Notes: generated by a model from the sequence alone, not told the origin. Counted from the stretch's first letter, positions 15,001 to 26,550 are shown. The stretch is DNA of 64,000 bases from Paramecium octaurelia (GCA_905182995.1 CAJJDP010000008.1:700506-764505), one strand, 5' to 3'. Numbers and translations are program-made.

Positions 15001-15194
15001 AAAAGGAAAGCTCATAGCTGATATAATATAGGCACCCTGTTTCAGACAGGATCTAAAATGAATTTAAGGAAAACCCTTTACAAATTTATCTCACCTTACC
15101 GAACTATCCTAACACATTGAATGGTTTATAAGTATTCTAATTTTTAAAGAAAGCTTACCTGCTCATCATCATAGATATACAATATATCATTCAT
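1..15194 (-). CDS. Giant repeat protein with RCC1-like N-terminus (3' end beyond window)
   Basis: One frame on the minus strand stays free of TGA from the ATG at 15194 to the window edge, giving more than 5,050 residues. A 22-nt intron (15137-15158) follows a 12-codon first exon. About the first 150 residues look like degenerate RCC1 propeller blades (for example LALSYSGQVYSFGDD and ACGLDYSGKLWTWG). A charged linker follows. From about 13340 downward come divergent repeats with the core EEExxxxNxxTGKxERKLxRRP and a later W, and from about 12014 to the edge six near-identical 658-aa units. The protein is Gln/Glu/Lys rich with no membrane segments seen. An in-frame ATG at 15257 is an alternative start. 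Function is unknown; a scaffold or cytoskeletal role is inference from size and repetition. Confidence 0.85.
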
Positions 15195-15781
15195 TTTTTA
15201 ATTAATATAAGTTATAATGACAAAATTGAAAGTAGCTGCAAATGATCTTGATTTCATAATAACACAATACAATATTAGCCATAGAAACACTTAAAAGAAC
15301 TTAATTTTGAGGATTTCGAAGGTCCAGTGCCAACAAAATAAGATTTTGAGCAGAGTTTATTTGATTTGAGATTTGATTATATTTTTGAGGGCATTGCTTA
15401 CATATGAGTGTATTTGAAAAATCAATGACTATGATTTACAAGCATATTGAGAATTTAAATTAGAGCTTTATAAAGTCAAAATTTAGAATGGACATATTTT
15501 GGAAATCATGAGGAGATATTCTTTAGGATATTTTTTTTGTGTTGATAAATCATTGGTTATTACAATTAGGTGAGAGTATCAAACATCTTGAAAAAAAATC
15601 ATAAAATTAAAATTGCTTAATTGATGTTGATCTATACATTTTTTAAAGCTCAAAGATCTTATAAATTATTGTTATGACTTTGAAAGTAAGAAATTCAATT
15701 TAAAATAAACGAAAGGGATAAAAGAATAGCAGGGGACTTTAGTTAGTATAAAATTAGATTATTAGAATAAGAAATAAAAAA

Positions 15782-15806
15782 AGTGCTTTGGTTGTCATAA
15801 AGCACT
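15782..15806. other. Perfect inverted repeat (8-bp stem, 9-nt loop)
   Basis: AGTGCTTT at 15782-15789 is the exact reverse complement of AAAGCACT at 15799-15806. It lies in spacer DNA about 590 bp upstream of the giant gene start. No function is implied by sequence alone. Confidence 0.5.
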
Positions 15807-15988
15807 AGACATAATAAAATGATTAATATTTTTGGAACATGGAATAAACAGTATGGTTGGCTAATTTTGATTGAAGATTGAGTATTAGGCACTTTCGACC
15901 AAAGGAAAACAAAAATTCTCTTTCAGTAATATCCTACTTTTTCAATATGAATGTACATCTTTAAAAGTTTTGCTTTTCATTCCATACC

Positions 15989-16030
15989 ATGCATCATCTA
16001 TGCATCATCTATGCATCATCTATGCATCAT
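15989..16030. repeat. 11-bp direct microrepeat, about 3.8 copies
   Basis: The unit ATGCATCATCT is repeated almost perfectly in tandem in an otherwise gene-free AT-rich spacer. Confidence 0.9.
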
Positions 16031-16570
16031 ATTTTGTTCACTTTCCTACTTCTTATTTATTAATAGCAAAAAACTTTGCAAGGACCTTCAGAAAACTAAT
16101 TATTTAAATATATAATGATCACTTATTTAAATAGTGCATTAAAGCTGTAACTTTTAGGAATTATCTAACTCATAATAGAAGAAGTTAATTGTATTTTCAT
16201 TTTCTTCAAAAAGAAACGTAAAAGTACTTAACTATAACTTTTACGATTAATTGGATTAATTTTATTTCATTATTATTATTTATCAATAAACTACTGCTTA
16301 ATTTTATTAGCCTTATGTAAAATTTGTACCCAGAATTGTAAAATTAGCAGGATAAGGGTTTTTGAGTTCATATTAAATATTAACAATATGAAATATGATA
16401 TTTATTGACATCAAATAAATCTAAATTATCCATAAAAATTTTTGCTTCTCAATTTAACTTTTGAAAAAATATAAAAACAAATCTCGGATTTTACAAACCA
16501 AAGAAATTGTTTGTAGTTTCTTGAGAAATATGTATATAATGTGATATTTAAATTTATTTATGATTTTTTT

Positions 16571-17479
16571 TCAAACTACAAATAATTACTGTTTGTTCTC
16601 CTAATATTTATGAGTGTAAAATTTAATTGTAGTATGTTTCGCCTTGAATCTATGTGTTAAAGCATATACGTTAAAAGGACTATTTTTGTTTGTAGTTACA
16701 CAAGCCAAATGATTTAAATTTACATGAGGTGGAGGGGACAATGAGTTGACATTGCTAAAAATTTAAATAAGGTGATCAAATATTTCCTGCTATGATATTT
16801 AAGGTTTAGCATCCTCAAGTTCCATTTAACCTTATGGCCTAATGTCTTTATTCCACATGTTATTTAATTTTTTCTCTTTTTCCTGATGAATATCAATACT
16901 TTTACTTCTATATAATAATATTTAAGCAAATGAGGAGGCACTGGGGGGGCTTTATCATTAAAATTAAAATCTTAAATCACTTACTTTTGATTTTATATAA
17001 TGGAATCATTAGGGGATTTCTCTGGTTTAAATTATTAACTTGATTCCATCAATTCTTTAGCTTTATTTTCAACTTTAGTGGTATCTATCACATTATTAAT
17101 ATTCCCGTGCTCATCAGCAGTTGTAGGATCATCTGGGGAGAATCGCCAATCTCCATCAACAATAAATTTATAATGATGGATTCCTTTTGGTAAAGGTATC
17201 ACTATGCTAAATTCTCCTCCTTTATCTCTTTGTAGTTAGTGAGTTGTCTTCCATTAGGAGAATGTGCCGGCTACAAATACCTTCTGTCCACCAAAATTCC
17301 ATTTAAATTAAGTATTAACAAATTCTTGTTATGTTTATTCAATATCCTTAATGCTTTTAGCTGATTTATCGCTCATCGAGCTATATTAAGTATTGTTAAT
17401 ACCCTCCAGAGTTCATATAATTAATAGCATGTTCGTGCCTCTATGTTTCTGTAACTAATTTACTACTTTGAGATCCCAT
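16571..17479 (-). CDS. AMP-activated protein kinase beta subunit
   Basis: A 287-aa scaffold subunit of the SNF1/AMPK energy-sensing kinase. The first codons read MGSQSSK, a good N-myristoylation signal, which decides the start at 17479. A glycogen-binding CBM48 domain follows (KVFVAGTFSQWK, HHYKFIVDGDWRFSPDDP), then the C-terminal ASC domain that binds the alpha and gamma subunits (APPVPPHLLKY, PPPHVNLNHLA, VYALTHRFKAKHTTIKFY). Two introns, 22 nt just inside the N-terminal exon junction and 23 nt after PPHLLKYYYIE, are needed to keep frame; the model then closes at TGA 16571-16573. Length and domain order are normal for the family. The stop of the next minus-strand ORF lies about 100 bp upstream. 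Confidence 0.93.
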
Positions 17480-17582
17480 AAAAAAAATTAATTATAAATC
17501 AAATTCTTCTTCTATTCCTCATTTTCGTTCATATATTAATCTTCATTTTGTTCAACTTCTCTAACTAAAAAGTATTAAGTAA

Positions 17583-17825
17583 TCAATACTTCATTATTAA
17601 AGTATTCATCATACCAAATTTATCAAAATCTGATAAATCGCTTATTCCAAAATCATCACCATCATTGTCAGTGCTTTGTACAGATTTCTTAATCTTATCT
17701 AAATTAATTAGAAGTTTAGCTAAAATTAAAATAATGTAATATAAGAAAGCGAAATATCTATTTAATAATGATTGCCATTCTATCAATAATATAATAAAGG
17801 CAGAAGTTATCGATTTTTTATTCAT
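17583..17825 (-). CDS. Small putative membrane protein
   Basis: An 80-codon frame ending at a true TGA. The first 45 residues hold two hydrophobic stretches (AFIILLIEW and FAFLYYIILILAKLL), followed by an acidic tail with DNDGDDFG and DLSDFDKFG. I do not recognise a family. Its position between two minus-strand genes with normal short spacing is compatible with a real gene, but the frame is short for a one-stop code. A 26-nt intron near the end could change the C-terminus. Confidence 0.3.
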   Translation of the reverse strand: MNKKSITSAFIILLIEWQSLLNRYFAFLYYIILILAKLLINLDKIKKSVQSTDNDGDDFGISDLSDFDKFGMMNTLIMKY

Positions 17826-18138
17826 ACATTTTACATGAATCTTTAGGAAGAGTTTATGATTGAAATTTTAATTTTATGTTATTGGAATTTTATTATTTTA
17901 TTCAATATAAGTCTAAATTTACAGGTCCATCAATTCAATTAATAAAGAATAATAGATTAAAGAGACTCTAATAATTTGTTGCTAAATGTACTATTTAACA
18001 ATCAAAATTATCTTTATTAGATTTTTTCGAGACAACCTTGTTTTGTCATTTGAGCCGTAATATAAGTTCAATTTGAAATTATTTGAATCAATTGAAAATG
18101 TTATTGCATATTTATAAAATGTTTTTGTTTTTCTTATT

Positions 18139-18604
18139 TCAAATCAATTCAACAGAGTCCAATATGACTTTGCTTTCCTTATTAGCCACGCTAAGGAAAA
18201 GACTTAAATCACTAACATATGCTTTTGCCATTCTAGAGACATCCTTTTGAATTACAATGTAGCCTTTTCTTTAAGAAAATGTTTTACTTTAAGTTGGAAT
18301 ATTATTTTCTACATATTCGACAGCTTATCTTCCTTTCAAAGTTCTGCTTAAAGCTTGTTTTGCGCAATACCAATTGATATCGTGAATTTCTGCTCCAGCT
18401 AAATTCATAGCCCAAGTTTATTTATTTTCTTTTTCTTAATCAAATTTTACATCTAACAGGATATGCCTTAAAAATTCTTTAATAGTATGGGACTGGCCAT
18501 TATGATGTAGACATCACTCTATCTACAATAGGTCTTTCATGGATAGGTCCCCATAAAGCTCCAGAGAAACGTGCCACTGATTTACTATGAGCTAGACGAA
18601 TCAT
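18139..18604 (-). CDS. Hypothetical 146-aa protein, possibly mitochondrial
   Basis: The ATG at 18604 opens a frame whose first 20 residues (R, K, S and A, no acid) resemble a mitochondrial presequence. A 25-nt intron (18493-18517) restores frame, after which the protein continues through a mixed helical region (KEFLRHILLDVKFDQEKEN, AMNLAGAEIHDINWYC) to TGA at 18139-18141. A 34-nt intron starting slightly upstream is an alternative. No domain is recognised. Codon usage and TAA/TAG Gln codons match neighbouring genes. Confidence 0.6.
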
Positions 18605-19593
18605 TTAATTATTAATATAATTAATTATATTTTTTTCTAGGTTCAAATCCCACTCATCTAAAAATTCATAATATTTGCTATCTTATCATTTTCTTCCTCA
18701 AAATTATATTAAAAGAATGCGAGAATAAAATATCCAACAAGAAATTATATTATTATTATTTTAATTCTCAAGCTTTAACATGAAATATATTAATCATCAA
18801 TTTAAATAATTAAAATCAAATACTTAATATTGTTTTTATATTTCTATAGAAAAAATAATTTATTTGAATATTCACTGTATTTAATCTCTGATCAAGACTT
18901 AACTTTATCCATTAAAATTGAGCTAGAGAATTGTTTTAATTATATATTGATAAGTCCCTATACAATTATTTCTTTTCGTTTGTCTATTCTTCAGAAATTT
19001 CCTACTTAAAAAGAAAGGAAATAAAAAAGAATGAATATAAACTAGTAAGTCCATGATATTAGAAAATGGAATATATATTCATCACTATATTATATTATAA
19101 AACATTTATTTCACTGGTTCTTATTTGGGATTGATATTTAATATTAATGATCTAATGTTTATAATTTTTTTATTATAAGCAAAGAATAGTTTTTCTAATG
19201 TTGTAAACAAAGAAGTCGGATATAAAATTTAGTATTGATAAGCAATTCTATGCATCCATATAAAAAAATGTAACTGAAAATAAACCTGTTTAAGTATGTT
19301 CCTCTAAGTTTCCTTTGAAAAGTCAATAAGTATAGATTAGAATTATGAATAGATAGATAAAACTGCAAATCCAAAGCTAAGGACAAAACAATCAGAACCT
19401 ATTTTAAAATAAATACCTTCACTCATAAATCAAAGAAAAATAAGCGATAATTAACAACTTCCAAATTCAGCAGAATAGACAAAATGTTATGATGGCAATT
19501 CGTAGCTGATACAATAATTAATATAAGAAAATATAAAACTAAAAAAATCAAACTTAGCCAAAGATTCAATCATTAATTAATTGATTACAAACA
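18605..19593. other. No gene seen
   Basis: About 1 kb of very AT-rich DNA between a minus-strand start and plus-strand material. Short open stretches exist but none shows domain-like sequence or sensible intron joins. Confidence 0.55.
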
Positions 19594-19794
19594 ATGACAC
19601 ATAAAAAGTTAATTTGTGTAGAGCAAGCACATCTCAGACTGAAAGAAATGGCCATAAATTGCTTAAGCAGCAGAACAAGTAAAAACTTAACAAATACTTA
19701 GTTAGAAGACTGCGCGTAAGAGTATGGAAGAACTGTCCTCATTAGGTTTTACATTTTGTAATACAGAACAAAAAAATTATTAAAAAGAATGTGA
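19594..19794 (+). CDS. Possible small Cys-containing protein (weak)
   Basis: A 66-codon frame from the ATG at 19594 contains spaced cysteines (LICVEQ, AINCLSS, EDCAQEYGRT). A further good-looking stretch just downstream in another frame (KECEQF, KSPVKFPKEF) runs to about 19882. Joining the two would resemble a CX9C-type mitochondrial protein, but I could not find a GT..AG intron that does so, and an A7 run lies at the join. It may be a real small gene with an unresolved 3' half, or noise. Confidence 0.25.
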
Positions 19795-19955
19795 ATAATT
19801 CTCTATTAAATCTTCAAAAAGTCCTGTTAAATTTCCAAAAGAATTTTAGATAATACCAAATCAAAAGAAGTTTTTTGTGTGAGTTTTTGTTAAGATTGGT
19901 TTCAATTAAGAGTAGTTAATAAAATAAAATATTATATATAAAATTAAAATATTAG

Positions 19956-21188
19956 ATGGGCTCGTGTTGTGCAAATACTACATAAGAAAAAGAATCTTTT
20001 ACTGCTATTCCAGCTCCAATCTAAATAAGCAATGAAAATTTAGAAGTTAAAGAACCAACAAAAATAAAGGAGTCTAATGAAACTCCAAGTTCACCCATAA
20101 GATCAGAAAAAATCGATGTATAAGTTGATATTAAAATATAGCACAGGAAGAGAATTATGGAAGCATTAAGAGTTATCGAGGAGTGTTGATTGAAAACACT
20201 AATGTATATATGCATTCTTTTAATAGTATAGATATTTGATGAACAATCTTCGTTTGCTCTGACCATATATAATTCTTTAGGTATTTATGTTAAAAAAACA
20301 AAGGTCCATTTCCATTTCCAATAATTAAAGATCAGACTCTTACTTATGCTGGTCCAGTTCAAATTGATGCAGGGTATTTCTAAAATAGATGTTAGATCAA
20401 TTTATTAGGGATAATGGTTAGATGGAAAAAGACATGGATTTGGAAAATACTTACACCCTTTAGGATCAATATATGAAGGGGAATGGTATAACGATTAATA
20501 GTAAGGATATGGGAGAATTGTGCTTCCTAACGGGGATTAGTAAAATAATCAGTGTATAAAATAAGTTATGAAGGCTAATGGAAGAACGATAAGGCATGGG
20601 GAACCGGGAAATATGTTACGATAGATGGAACTACGTATAATGGGGAATGGGTGGATGATAAATAGCATGGAGTAAATAATGATATTTATAATGAGAAAGG
20701 AGTAGAAGAATGGAAAAATGGCTAAAGGTATGAGGGAGACTATTTAAATGGCTAAAAAACTGGATGTGGTCTATTTTTATGGCCTGACGGTTCAAAATAT
20801 GAAGGGGGCTTGCTTGACGGAATGCCTCATGGAGATGGTGAATATACTTGGAAAGATGGTAAAAAGGTATAATGAGTATTGAAATTAGTATAAAGGAGAG
20901 TGGATGTTTAATCAAATGCATGGATATGGAATTTATATTTGGCCTGATGGAACAATATACAAAGGAAATGTAATTTAACTTCGCTACTATTTTTAGTTTG
21001 AAAAAGATTAAAGAGAAGGATATGGAGAATTGGATTGGTCGGATGGCAGAGTTTATAAAGGGAACTGGAAAAATGGTAAATAGCATGGAGAAGGAGAATT
21101 TATTTATAAAAACAAAATCCGAAAAGGAGTTTGGTAAAATGGACAGCCGGTTAGATGGGGTCAAAGTGAATTATTATTCATATAATGA
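19956..21188 (+). CDS. MORN-repeat protein, N-terminally acylated
   Basis: The model gives 356 aa. It begins MGSCC, a classic dual N-myristoylation/palmitoylation start that would anchor it at a membrane. After a low-complexity region come about ten MORN repeats (IYQGQWLDGKRHGFGKY, IYEGEWYNDQQQGYG, YNGEWVDDKQHGVN, YKGNWKNGKQHGEGEF). Six introns are needed: 20185-20226 (42 nt), 20281-20303, 20374-20395, 20540-20565, 20867-20888 and 20970-20996. Exons then sum to a whole codon number ending at TGA 21186-21188. The first intron is unusually long for this genome and is the weakest part. A 24-nt in-frame GTATAAG..TAG near 20117 may also be spliced out. MORN proteins commonly scaffold cortical or ciliary membranes. 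Confidence 0.85.
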
Positions 21189-21254
21189 AATACTATAATG
21201 TTTTAATATATTCCTGATAACTTTTTTGCTAAACTGAATTACTTTTCAAAAGGT

Positions 21255-21710
21255 ATGAGAAATTGCATGTATTTGAAGGAAAATAATTAAGACTTGGATG
21301 AATAAAATGATTAAAAAAAGGATTAGATACTACTCTAAGAGAATCCAGAATAATAGAGACAAACAATACAATTTAGTTCAAATTTTGTCCTATTAAAATT
21401 AAAAATTTAGGAAACAGTGAACCGAAAATCTATAATAACACGAAAGCTGAAAAAACTTAATGATTGCTCTACATATAAGTTTTAGGAGGAGGCAAATTTG
21501 GAAATGGGAATTTAACAGAAAAAAAATTATAAAAAGTTTTCAAAATATCCTCAACAAAAGCATCCTCAAAAAATAATATTCATTATTGTAAAGATTCAAA
21601 TAAAGATTATTTAGTATCCTTTGTGGTTAAAATTAAAATACTTTTTAGAATATGAAAAAGGAGATTAATATTATATTGTAATTACTTTATTTAATTTCAT
21701 TAAATTATGA
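21255..21710 (+). CDS. Uncharacterised Q-rich open frame (weak)
   Basis: A 151-codon frame from ATG 21255 to TGA 21708-21710 lies between the MORN gene and the tail of the dynactin gene on the other strand. It is rich in K, Q, I and N with no recognised motif, and its composition is only slightly better than spacer. An alternative frame around 21480 reads VLGGGKFGNGNLTEKKL but is broken by TGA. Treat as tentative. Confidence 0.2.
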
Positions 21711-21905
21711 ATTAATTAAATATCTAACTTTAATATTAATCTTACACGATTGAGTCTATAGTGATGATAAAACCAAGTACATAGATAACACTTACTTTTA
21801 TCAGCTTATTTTCAAAATTACTTTTAAAATGAAACTAGGATGGATAAAAAGATTTATAGACAAGGAATGTTTTTGATGAGATATATATAATTACTAATGT
21901 ATATT

Positions 21906-23101
21906 TCATAATGTTCCAATATATACATTAACATTATAATTCAATTATTGTTAATCCATGGGCATTTTGATTTTAGCTGAGACAGAAAATGCAAACTGTA
22001 TTTTTGTGGCATCCTTTATAATTAAAATGGCCTCGAACTTTTAATATTGTTAAACATCGCTTTCTATGTTGTCATTATTGAATGTAAATGTGGGGGAGGG
22101 TAAATTCTTTACTGTTAATAATTTATATTATTCCAATATCTACTAATCAAGTGGAGAAAAGGAGTATTCCATGGCATTTTTAGTTTTATTAAACATTTAA
22201 ATTACTACTGACAACTCTGTTTTCTCCTTATTCACATAAGATACTTTACCCACTTACAAATAAGGGGCATGATCATAGTGTAGGTTCTAAACACTATAAG
22301 CAAACTTTTTTGAGTTTTTTTCTGGCTGGAGCGTAAAAATTAATTTTTAACATTTTCTGCATTTTCTATTTTTTCTACTTAGCAGTCCCAAAGGTATTGG
22401 CAATTAAGTTGAAGTTTATTATGATGGATTAAAGTCTTACAATTCGACTTATTTGTTATTTAAGTCTAAGTTATACCTTTATAGAACAACTTTTAAGTTT
22501 TTTTCTTTAGTCATCTTATCTATGTCTGCATTACTATAGTGAATTAACGCCTCACTTTTTGTCCATGATTATGTCAATGATTTTAAGACATGTTTATTTT
22601 TTTATTGCTTCTTGATTAGGAAATTATTATTCTCTATACTTTTAATACGATTATATTAATCTTAGAAGTCCTTATATTCAGCTTCGTATTCCTGTTTATA
22701 AGCATTATTAATTTTTGTGTAAACCTATTGAAAATTAGGATCTGTGACTCCAATTGATCTGGTTGTATAAAAACAATATGAACAAGTGAATCCATAATTC
22801 TTCTCTGTGTCTATTTGTCTACGTAATACATTTTTGCAAACAGGACATTCAAAACATGAACTACAATTAACAGTCAGATTGGAGGTTTCACTTGTAATTT
22901 GAACATCTCCACAATTTCTACAATAATAACAAAATATTTCATTTGATGTACAATATCTACACATACTGTTTTGGCATCTAAGTTGATGATCAAATAATAA
23001 TACGATAGGCAGCAATACATTTCCTCTTATAGAAACTCCCTTCCACATTCACATTGAATTAGAATTAGGGGTAATTTGGCTATCTTTTTGAATTAAAACA
23101 T
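21906..23101 (-). CDS. DCTN4: Dynactin subunit 4 (p62)
   Basis: A 389-aa component of the dynactin pointed-end complex, the cofactor of cytoplasmic dynein. The N-terminus carries the family's Cys-rich zinc-binding region: CECGREF, CQNSMCRYC, FCYYCRNCG, CSSCFECPVC and TCSYCFYTTRS. The family signature around the later cysteines is also clear (LPIPLGLLSRKNRKCRKC), followed by a beta-rich tail. One 26-nt intron (22978-23003) joins the first Cys cluster to the second; without it the frame breaks. The stop is TGA 21906-21908. The ATG lies 34 bp from the stop of the upstream trichocyst gene, typical of this compact genome. It is shorter than the animal protein (about 460 aa). Confidence 0.93.
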
Positions 23102-23135
23102 TTTTATGAAATATTTATTTATTTGTTTATTAATA

Positions 23136-24259
23136 TCAAACCTGAATGTTTGAGAAATCTACGCTTTAAACAAGAGCTAAAGCTTATTCACTGACTCCCA
23201 ATTCTCTTGTGAATTCATTTTTGGTGTTGGTGTAGATGTCAGTCTCTTCAGCATAAGTGTTATTTTCCAATTCTAATTCGGCAGTGTATTATTTTTAATC
23301 GGCAGCTCTTTAGTCTCTAAATTCAACCATGGAATCGATTTTTTCTATTGAATTAGATGTCATATATACCATTGGTAGCAGTCAAATCAACTGTTGCTCT
23401 GTCAATTTATCTTCCGAATTCAGAGAATTCATCATCCAATTATTCAAGATAAGCTTCATGATCAATAACATCTTAAGCTTCTTGGGCTGTTAAATCATTG
23501 ATTTAATCAACAACTGCATTTCTAAAATCATTGAGAGCATCAACAATAGATTTCAAAACATCTTGATTTGAAAAGTTTTAATTTGATGCTAAACTAATGA
23601 GTGCCTTGATCATTGGAGCCATTCTGGATCTTGATCTCAATTTATTTTCAATGTTTTTCAATGTATTTTAGAATCTCTTAATTTACAATAATGATGGATT
23701 GGTCAAAGAAGCTAAAAGGGCTAGGGCATCATCAACTGAAGCAGTAGCATCATTTAATTCAGCAACTTAAGCTTCGAATGCTTCATGCTCTTATTCTCTA
23801 ACGAGTATAGCTTCATCATAGAGCTTTCTATTCTCTTCTTAATATCCAATAACGGTATCAATTTTGCTTTAGATTTGATTTCTTCTTGGATAAAGTAAGT
23901 TGTCAAGAGTGTCTTGTGTGTTGTTGACGTCTAAGAATTTAATTTTGCTTAATACCTATAACAGCATCTTGAATGTCTTGTTCAAGACTGACAACTAAAG
24001 CATTGTGTTCGTTTGTTCTCACTTGGAAATTGAATTCGAGTGTCTCTAATTCCTCCTCTAAGTCATTGATGAGTTCTTCGATAGCATCGATCAATTCTTA
24101 AACTGGACCTCCTGCCATTGAGTGCAACTCAACCAAATGAAGTAGTGCACTTCCATATGTACTCTTTGCTAATTCAGCTTGGATTTTAGCCATGTTTCTT
24201 TCTTAAACTCTAGCTGTAAAGGCTACAGCAATAAGGGCAATCAGAATTATGGATTTCAT
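23136..24259 (-). CDS. Trichocyst matrix protein precursor
   Basis: A 357-aa secretory protein of the crystalline content of trichocysts, the explosive dense-core granules of Paramecium. It starts with a signal peptide (MKSIILIALIAVAFTARV), then two heptad-rich halves typical of the family, rich in A, E, D, N and Q, with the diagnostic segment MAGGPVQELIDAIEELINDL and the mid-protein LRSRSRMAPMIKALISLAS. Family members are made as precursors and cleaved into two mature chains; the glycine-rich MAGG motif is the usual junction. Introns of 25 nt (23931-23955 and 23345-23369) are required. The stop is TGA 23136-23138. This gene is the best taxonomic marker in the window. Confidence 0.93.
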
Positions 24260-24312
24260 GAATTAATATTAATTAAATAAAAACGACTTTGCTTAATTAT
24301 CAATATCATAAA

Positions 24313-25506
24313 TCAATCACTAAATAATTCCGGTGTTTCTGGTGCTAAACAATCAGAATTCCAGCATGTACTCACTCTTTTTGAAGCATTCTCTACCTTA
24401 TTACTTCTCACATCTTCATAAAAGAAGTGTTGCTTGTTAACTTCCTACTGCAACTGTCTCTACTGTCTAATTTCATTTTCTCGCTTCACTCTCATGAATA
24501 AAACAAAATTACCTTATATTTATGATTTATTCCTTCTTTTATAGTTCTTGTTGCCAATGATGGACGTCTCATAAGGCTATTTGTAATTATATCTTTGGAA
24601 GTCTGCTAGAATTTGCTAATTGGATTGAATTATTCATTCGATTTATTTATCATTAATGATTATGTTCTTACTATTGTTTTTGTAGTCTACTAAGTCTAAG
24701 GAATTACTTAAGATATTTATTATGAAATTTATTAGGATATTTGCTAAGACATTTATTAAGAATCTTTTAAAGATTCTTTCTTAGAAAATTCATCATCTTT
24801 AAATTGAAATTTTCTTCGTTTTTCTGCAGATACTTTTTAAGTTTATTTCTATTCATCAAGATATCCAATACATTTTTACATATTTTTGCCTTTAAAAAAT
24901 TTATTAAGGTAAGTTATGAATTAATTGTTCTTACTTTTACAATTTTATATTATGCTTAAAAAGAAACTATCAGGTTTTATCTCATAGACTTATGACTAAG
25001 TCTAAAGCAATAAGAATATTTTAATGAGATCACCTCCATACTTCTATTTATAATCTAAATTTTAGATTTCAAAATATTTTTTGCACTCAAATTAGACTAA
25101 AATACATTGCAATCTTAAAAGGGTTTATAATAAATACAAGTCAATCTAAAGATCTACTATATAAATACTTAGTTTAAGTTAGAAAATGCCCATGCTTAAA
25201 AATAGATAATTTCATTTTTTCTCAGATGACATGATTGAATTTCTTTAAAATCTATTATGTAGTCATCTGAAATTATTTTAGGATATAACATAAATCCGTC
25301 TTAAGTTTTTAATTTTGTTGCCAAAGCCATAGCCAAATTTTTTAGTTCACAAAAATACTCTATAATTGATTTAATTCTCTCTTGCCTACCTTAAAATATA
25401 CAATCTACTTATCAAGGTTATTTGCTCTTTCTGCTAATTAATCTAGTTGAGTATGAAGATAGTTAGGAAAAGTTTCTAAGAGATAATTTTTATTGTTAAT
25501 ACTCAT
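24313..25506 (-). CDS. Hypothetical Q-rich protein (372 aa)
   Basis: Starting at ATG 25506, three introns (25379-25401, 25146-25168 and 24484-24512) give one continuous frame to TGA 24313-24315 with a whole number of codons. The N-terminal two thirds is helical and leucine-rich (LAERANNLDKQI, LKNLAMALATKLKTQDGF, GGDLIKIFLLLQ). The C-terminal third is basic and disordered, with a repeated SQQI/SQQM motif and the patch LMRRPSLATRTIKEG, a plausible basophilic phosphorylation site. No family is recognised. It lies 53 bp upstream of the trichocyst gene on the same strand. Confidence 0.75.
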
Positions 25507-25864
25507 TATTTATAATAATCTCAGATTTTCACTACAATCTATAAATTGTAGCGGTTTTATAATTTGAACCACAACCGTATTAAAAGAGGAAGAAATTCAA
25601 AAAGTGCTTTTTTATGAGAGAAGAGAAGAACTATAGCACAACACTTGAGTAATCAATAAAATCCATGTTTTTATCTAAAATATTAGTAACTTTAAAATTG
25701 TACTACTACTCTGAAATTATAAATCAAGATGCCTTATTTGAACGTAAAAGTTACATTTTAGATGTACTCATGTCATCAACCATACTTGATTATAAGATCC
25801 CAATTAACTTCAAAAATATTATCATAATCTTTAGGTCTCATATATTAATATAATAATAAATTTT
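25507..25864. other. Intergenic spacer, no gene seen
   Basis: 358 bp between two minus-strand genes. A 62-codon plus-strand frame at 25665-25853 exists only under the standard code and has no recognisable sequence. Confidence 0.5.
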
Positions 25865-26550
25865 TCATTTTTAGGTTTCTTTCTCTTTTCCTTATTTTAC
25901 AACTTTTTAATCCTACTTTTCTTTGTTTTCATCCTTATTTTATTCATCCTTTGTTGCCACCTCATCAATCAATTTTTAGACTTTCATAATAGGTTTTTTG
26001 GTCACTATCGTAATTTGAAATGTCGTGTAGTCTTGCAATTCTGGACTGTAAAAGTTTTCTATTTATAATGTGAATTATCCATAAGTAGTAATTTTGTTAA
26101 CCATAGACAATAAATGATTTTTTGTGATCTATTGTAAATATGCATAATACTTGCAATTTGAACCTTTATTGAACCTCCTCAATAATTAATTTGTCATCTA
26201 TTGGGTCTTTAAGAAGACTTGGATTCGAAAATTTAGGAGGTCGAACAAATTCTAAATGGATTCCTGCAATTTTTTGTTAAAACAACTTGATATCCTTTCT
26301 TCTTTAAATTTTATTTTCTAATTTCTCCTCATCGAGATTGGGTAATAATCTATAATTGAAATTTGAATTCAAAGTACCTTCTTCTATATCCTGGCAGATT
26401 CTAATATGCCAAGGCCATTGGAAAGAGATATTTCTCAAAAAATCCAGGTTTGACAATGCGTATTTCGCCTTAAAATCCTTGTACGCAATCTTTCAAAAAA
26501 AATATTTCCATTCTCTATTTTGAGAAGAAGTATTGTAAACCTCTTTTCAT
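25865..26550 (-). CDS. MRPL9: Mitochondrial large-subunit ribosomal protein bL9
   Basis: A 211-aa protein whose N-terminal region matches the bL9 RNA-binding domain: MEIFFLKDCVQGFQGEIR then VKPGFFEKYLFPMALAY, corresponding to the family pattern VxLLKDVxGLGxxGDVVxVKxGYxRNYLxPxxLA. The rest is a longer, lysine- and glutamine-rich extension ending in a charged tail, as in other mitochondrial versions. Two introns, 28 nt (26350-26377) and 22 nt (26129-26150), keep frame to TGA 25865-25867. The gene is divergent from the desaturase, with start codons only 45 bp apart. Confidence 0.75.

Larger units (their letters stand above)
15195..16570. other. Gene-free interval
   Basis: I find no convincing coding frame here on either strand with TGA as the only stop; open runs are short and compositionally like spacer. 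It separates the start of the giant gene from the stop of the AMPK beta gene. It contains a perfect 8-bp inverted repeat and an 11-bp microrepeat, listed separately. Confidence 0.6.

Noticed and set aside
20197-20199. TGA as selenocysteine in the MORN gene
   Set aside because: No supporting structure or family precedent; an intron spanning it is simpler.
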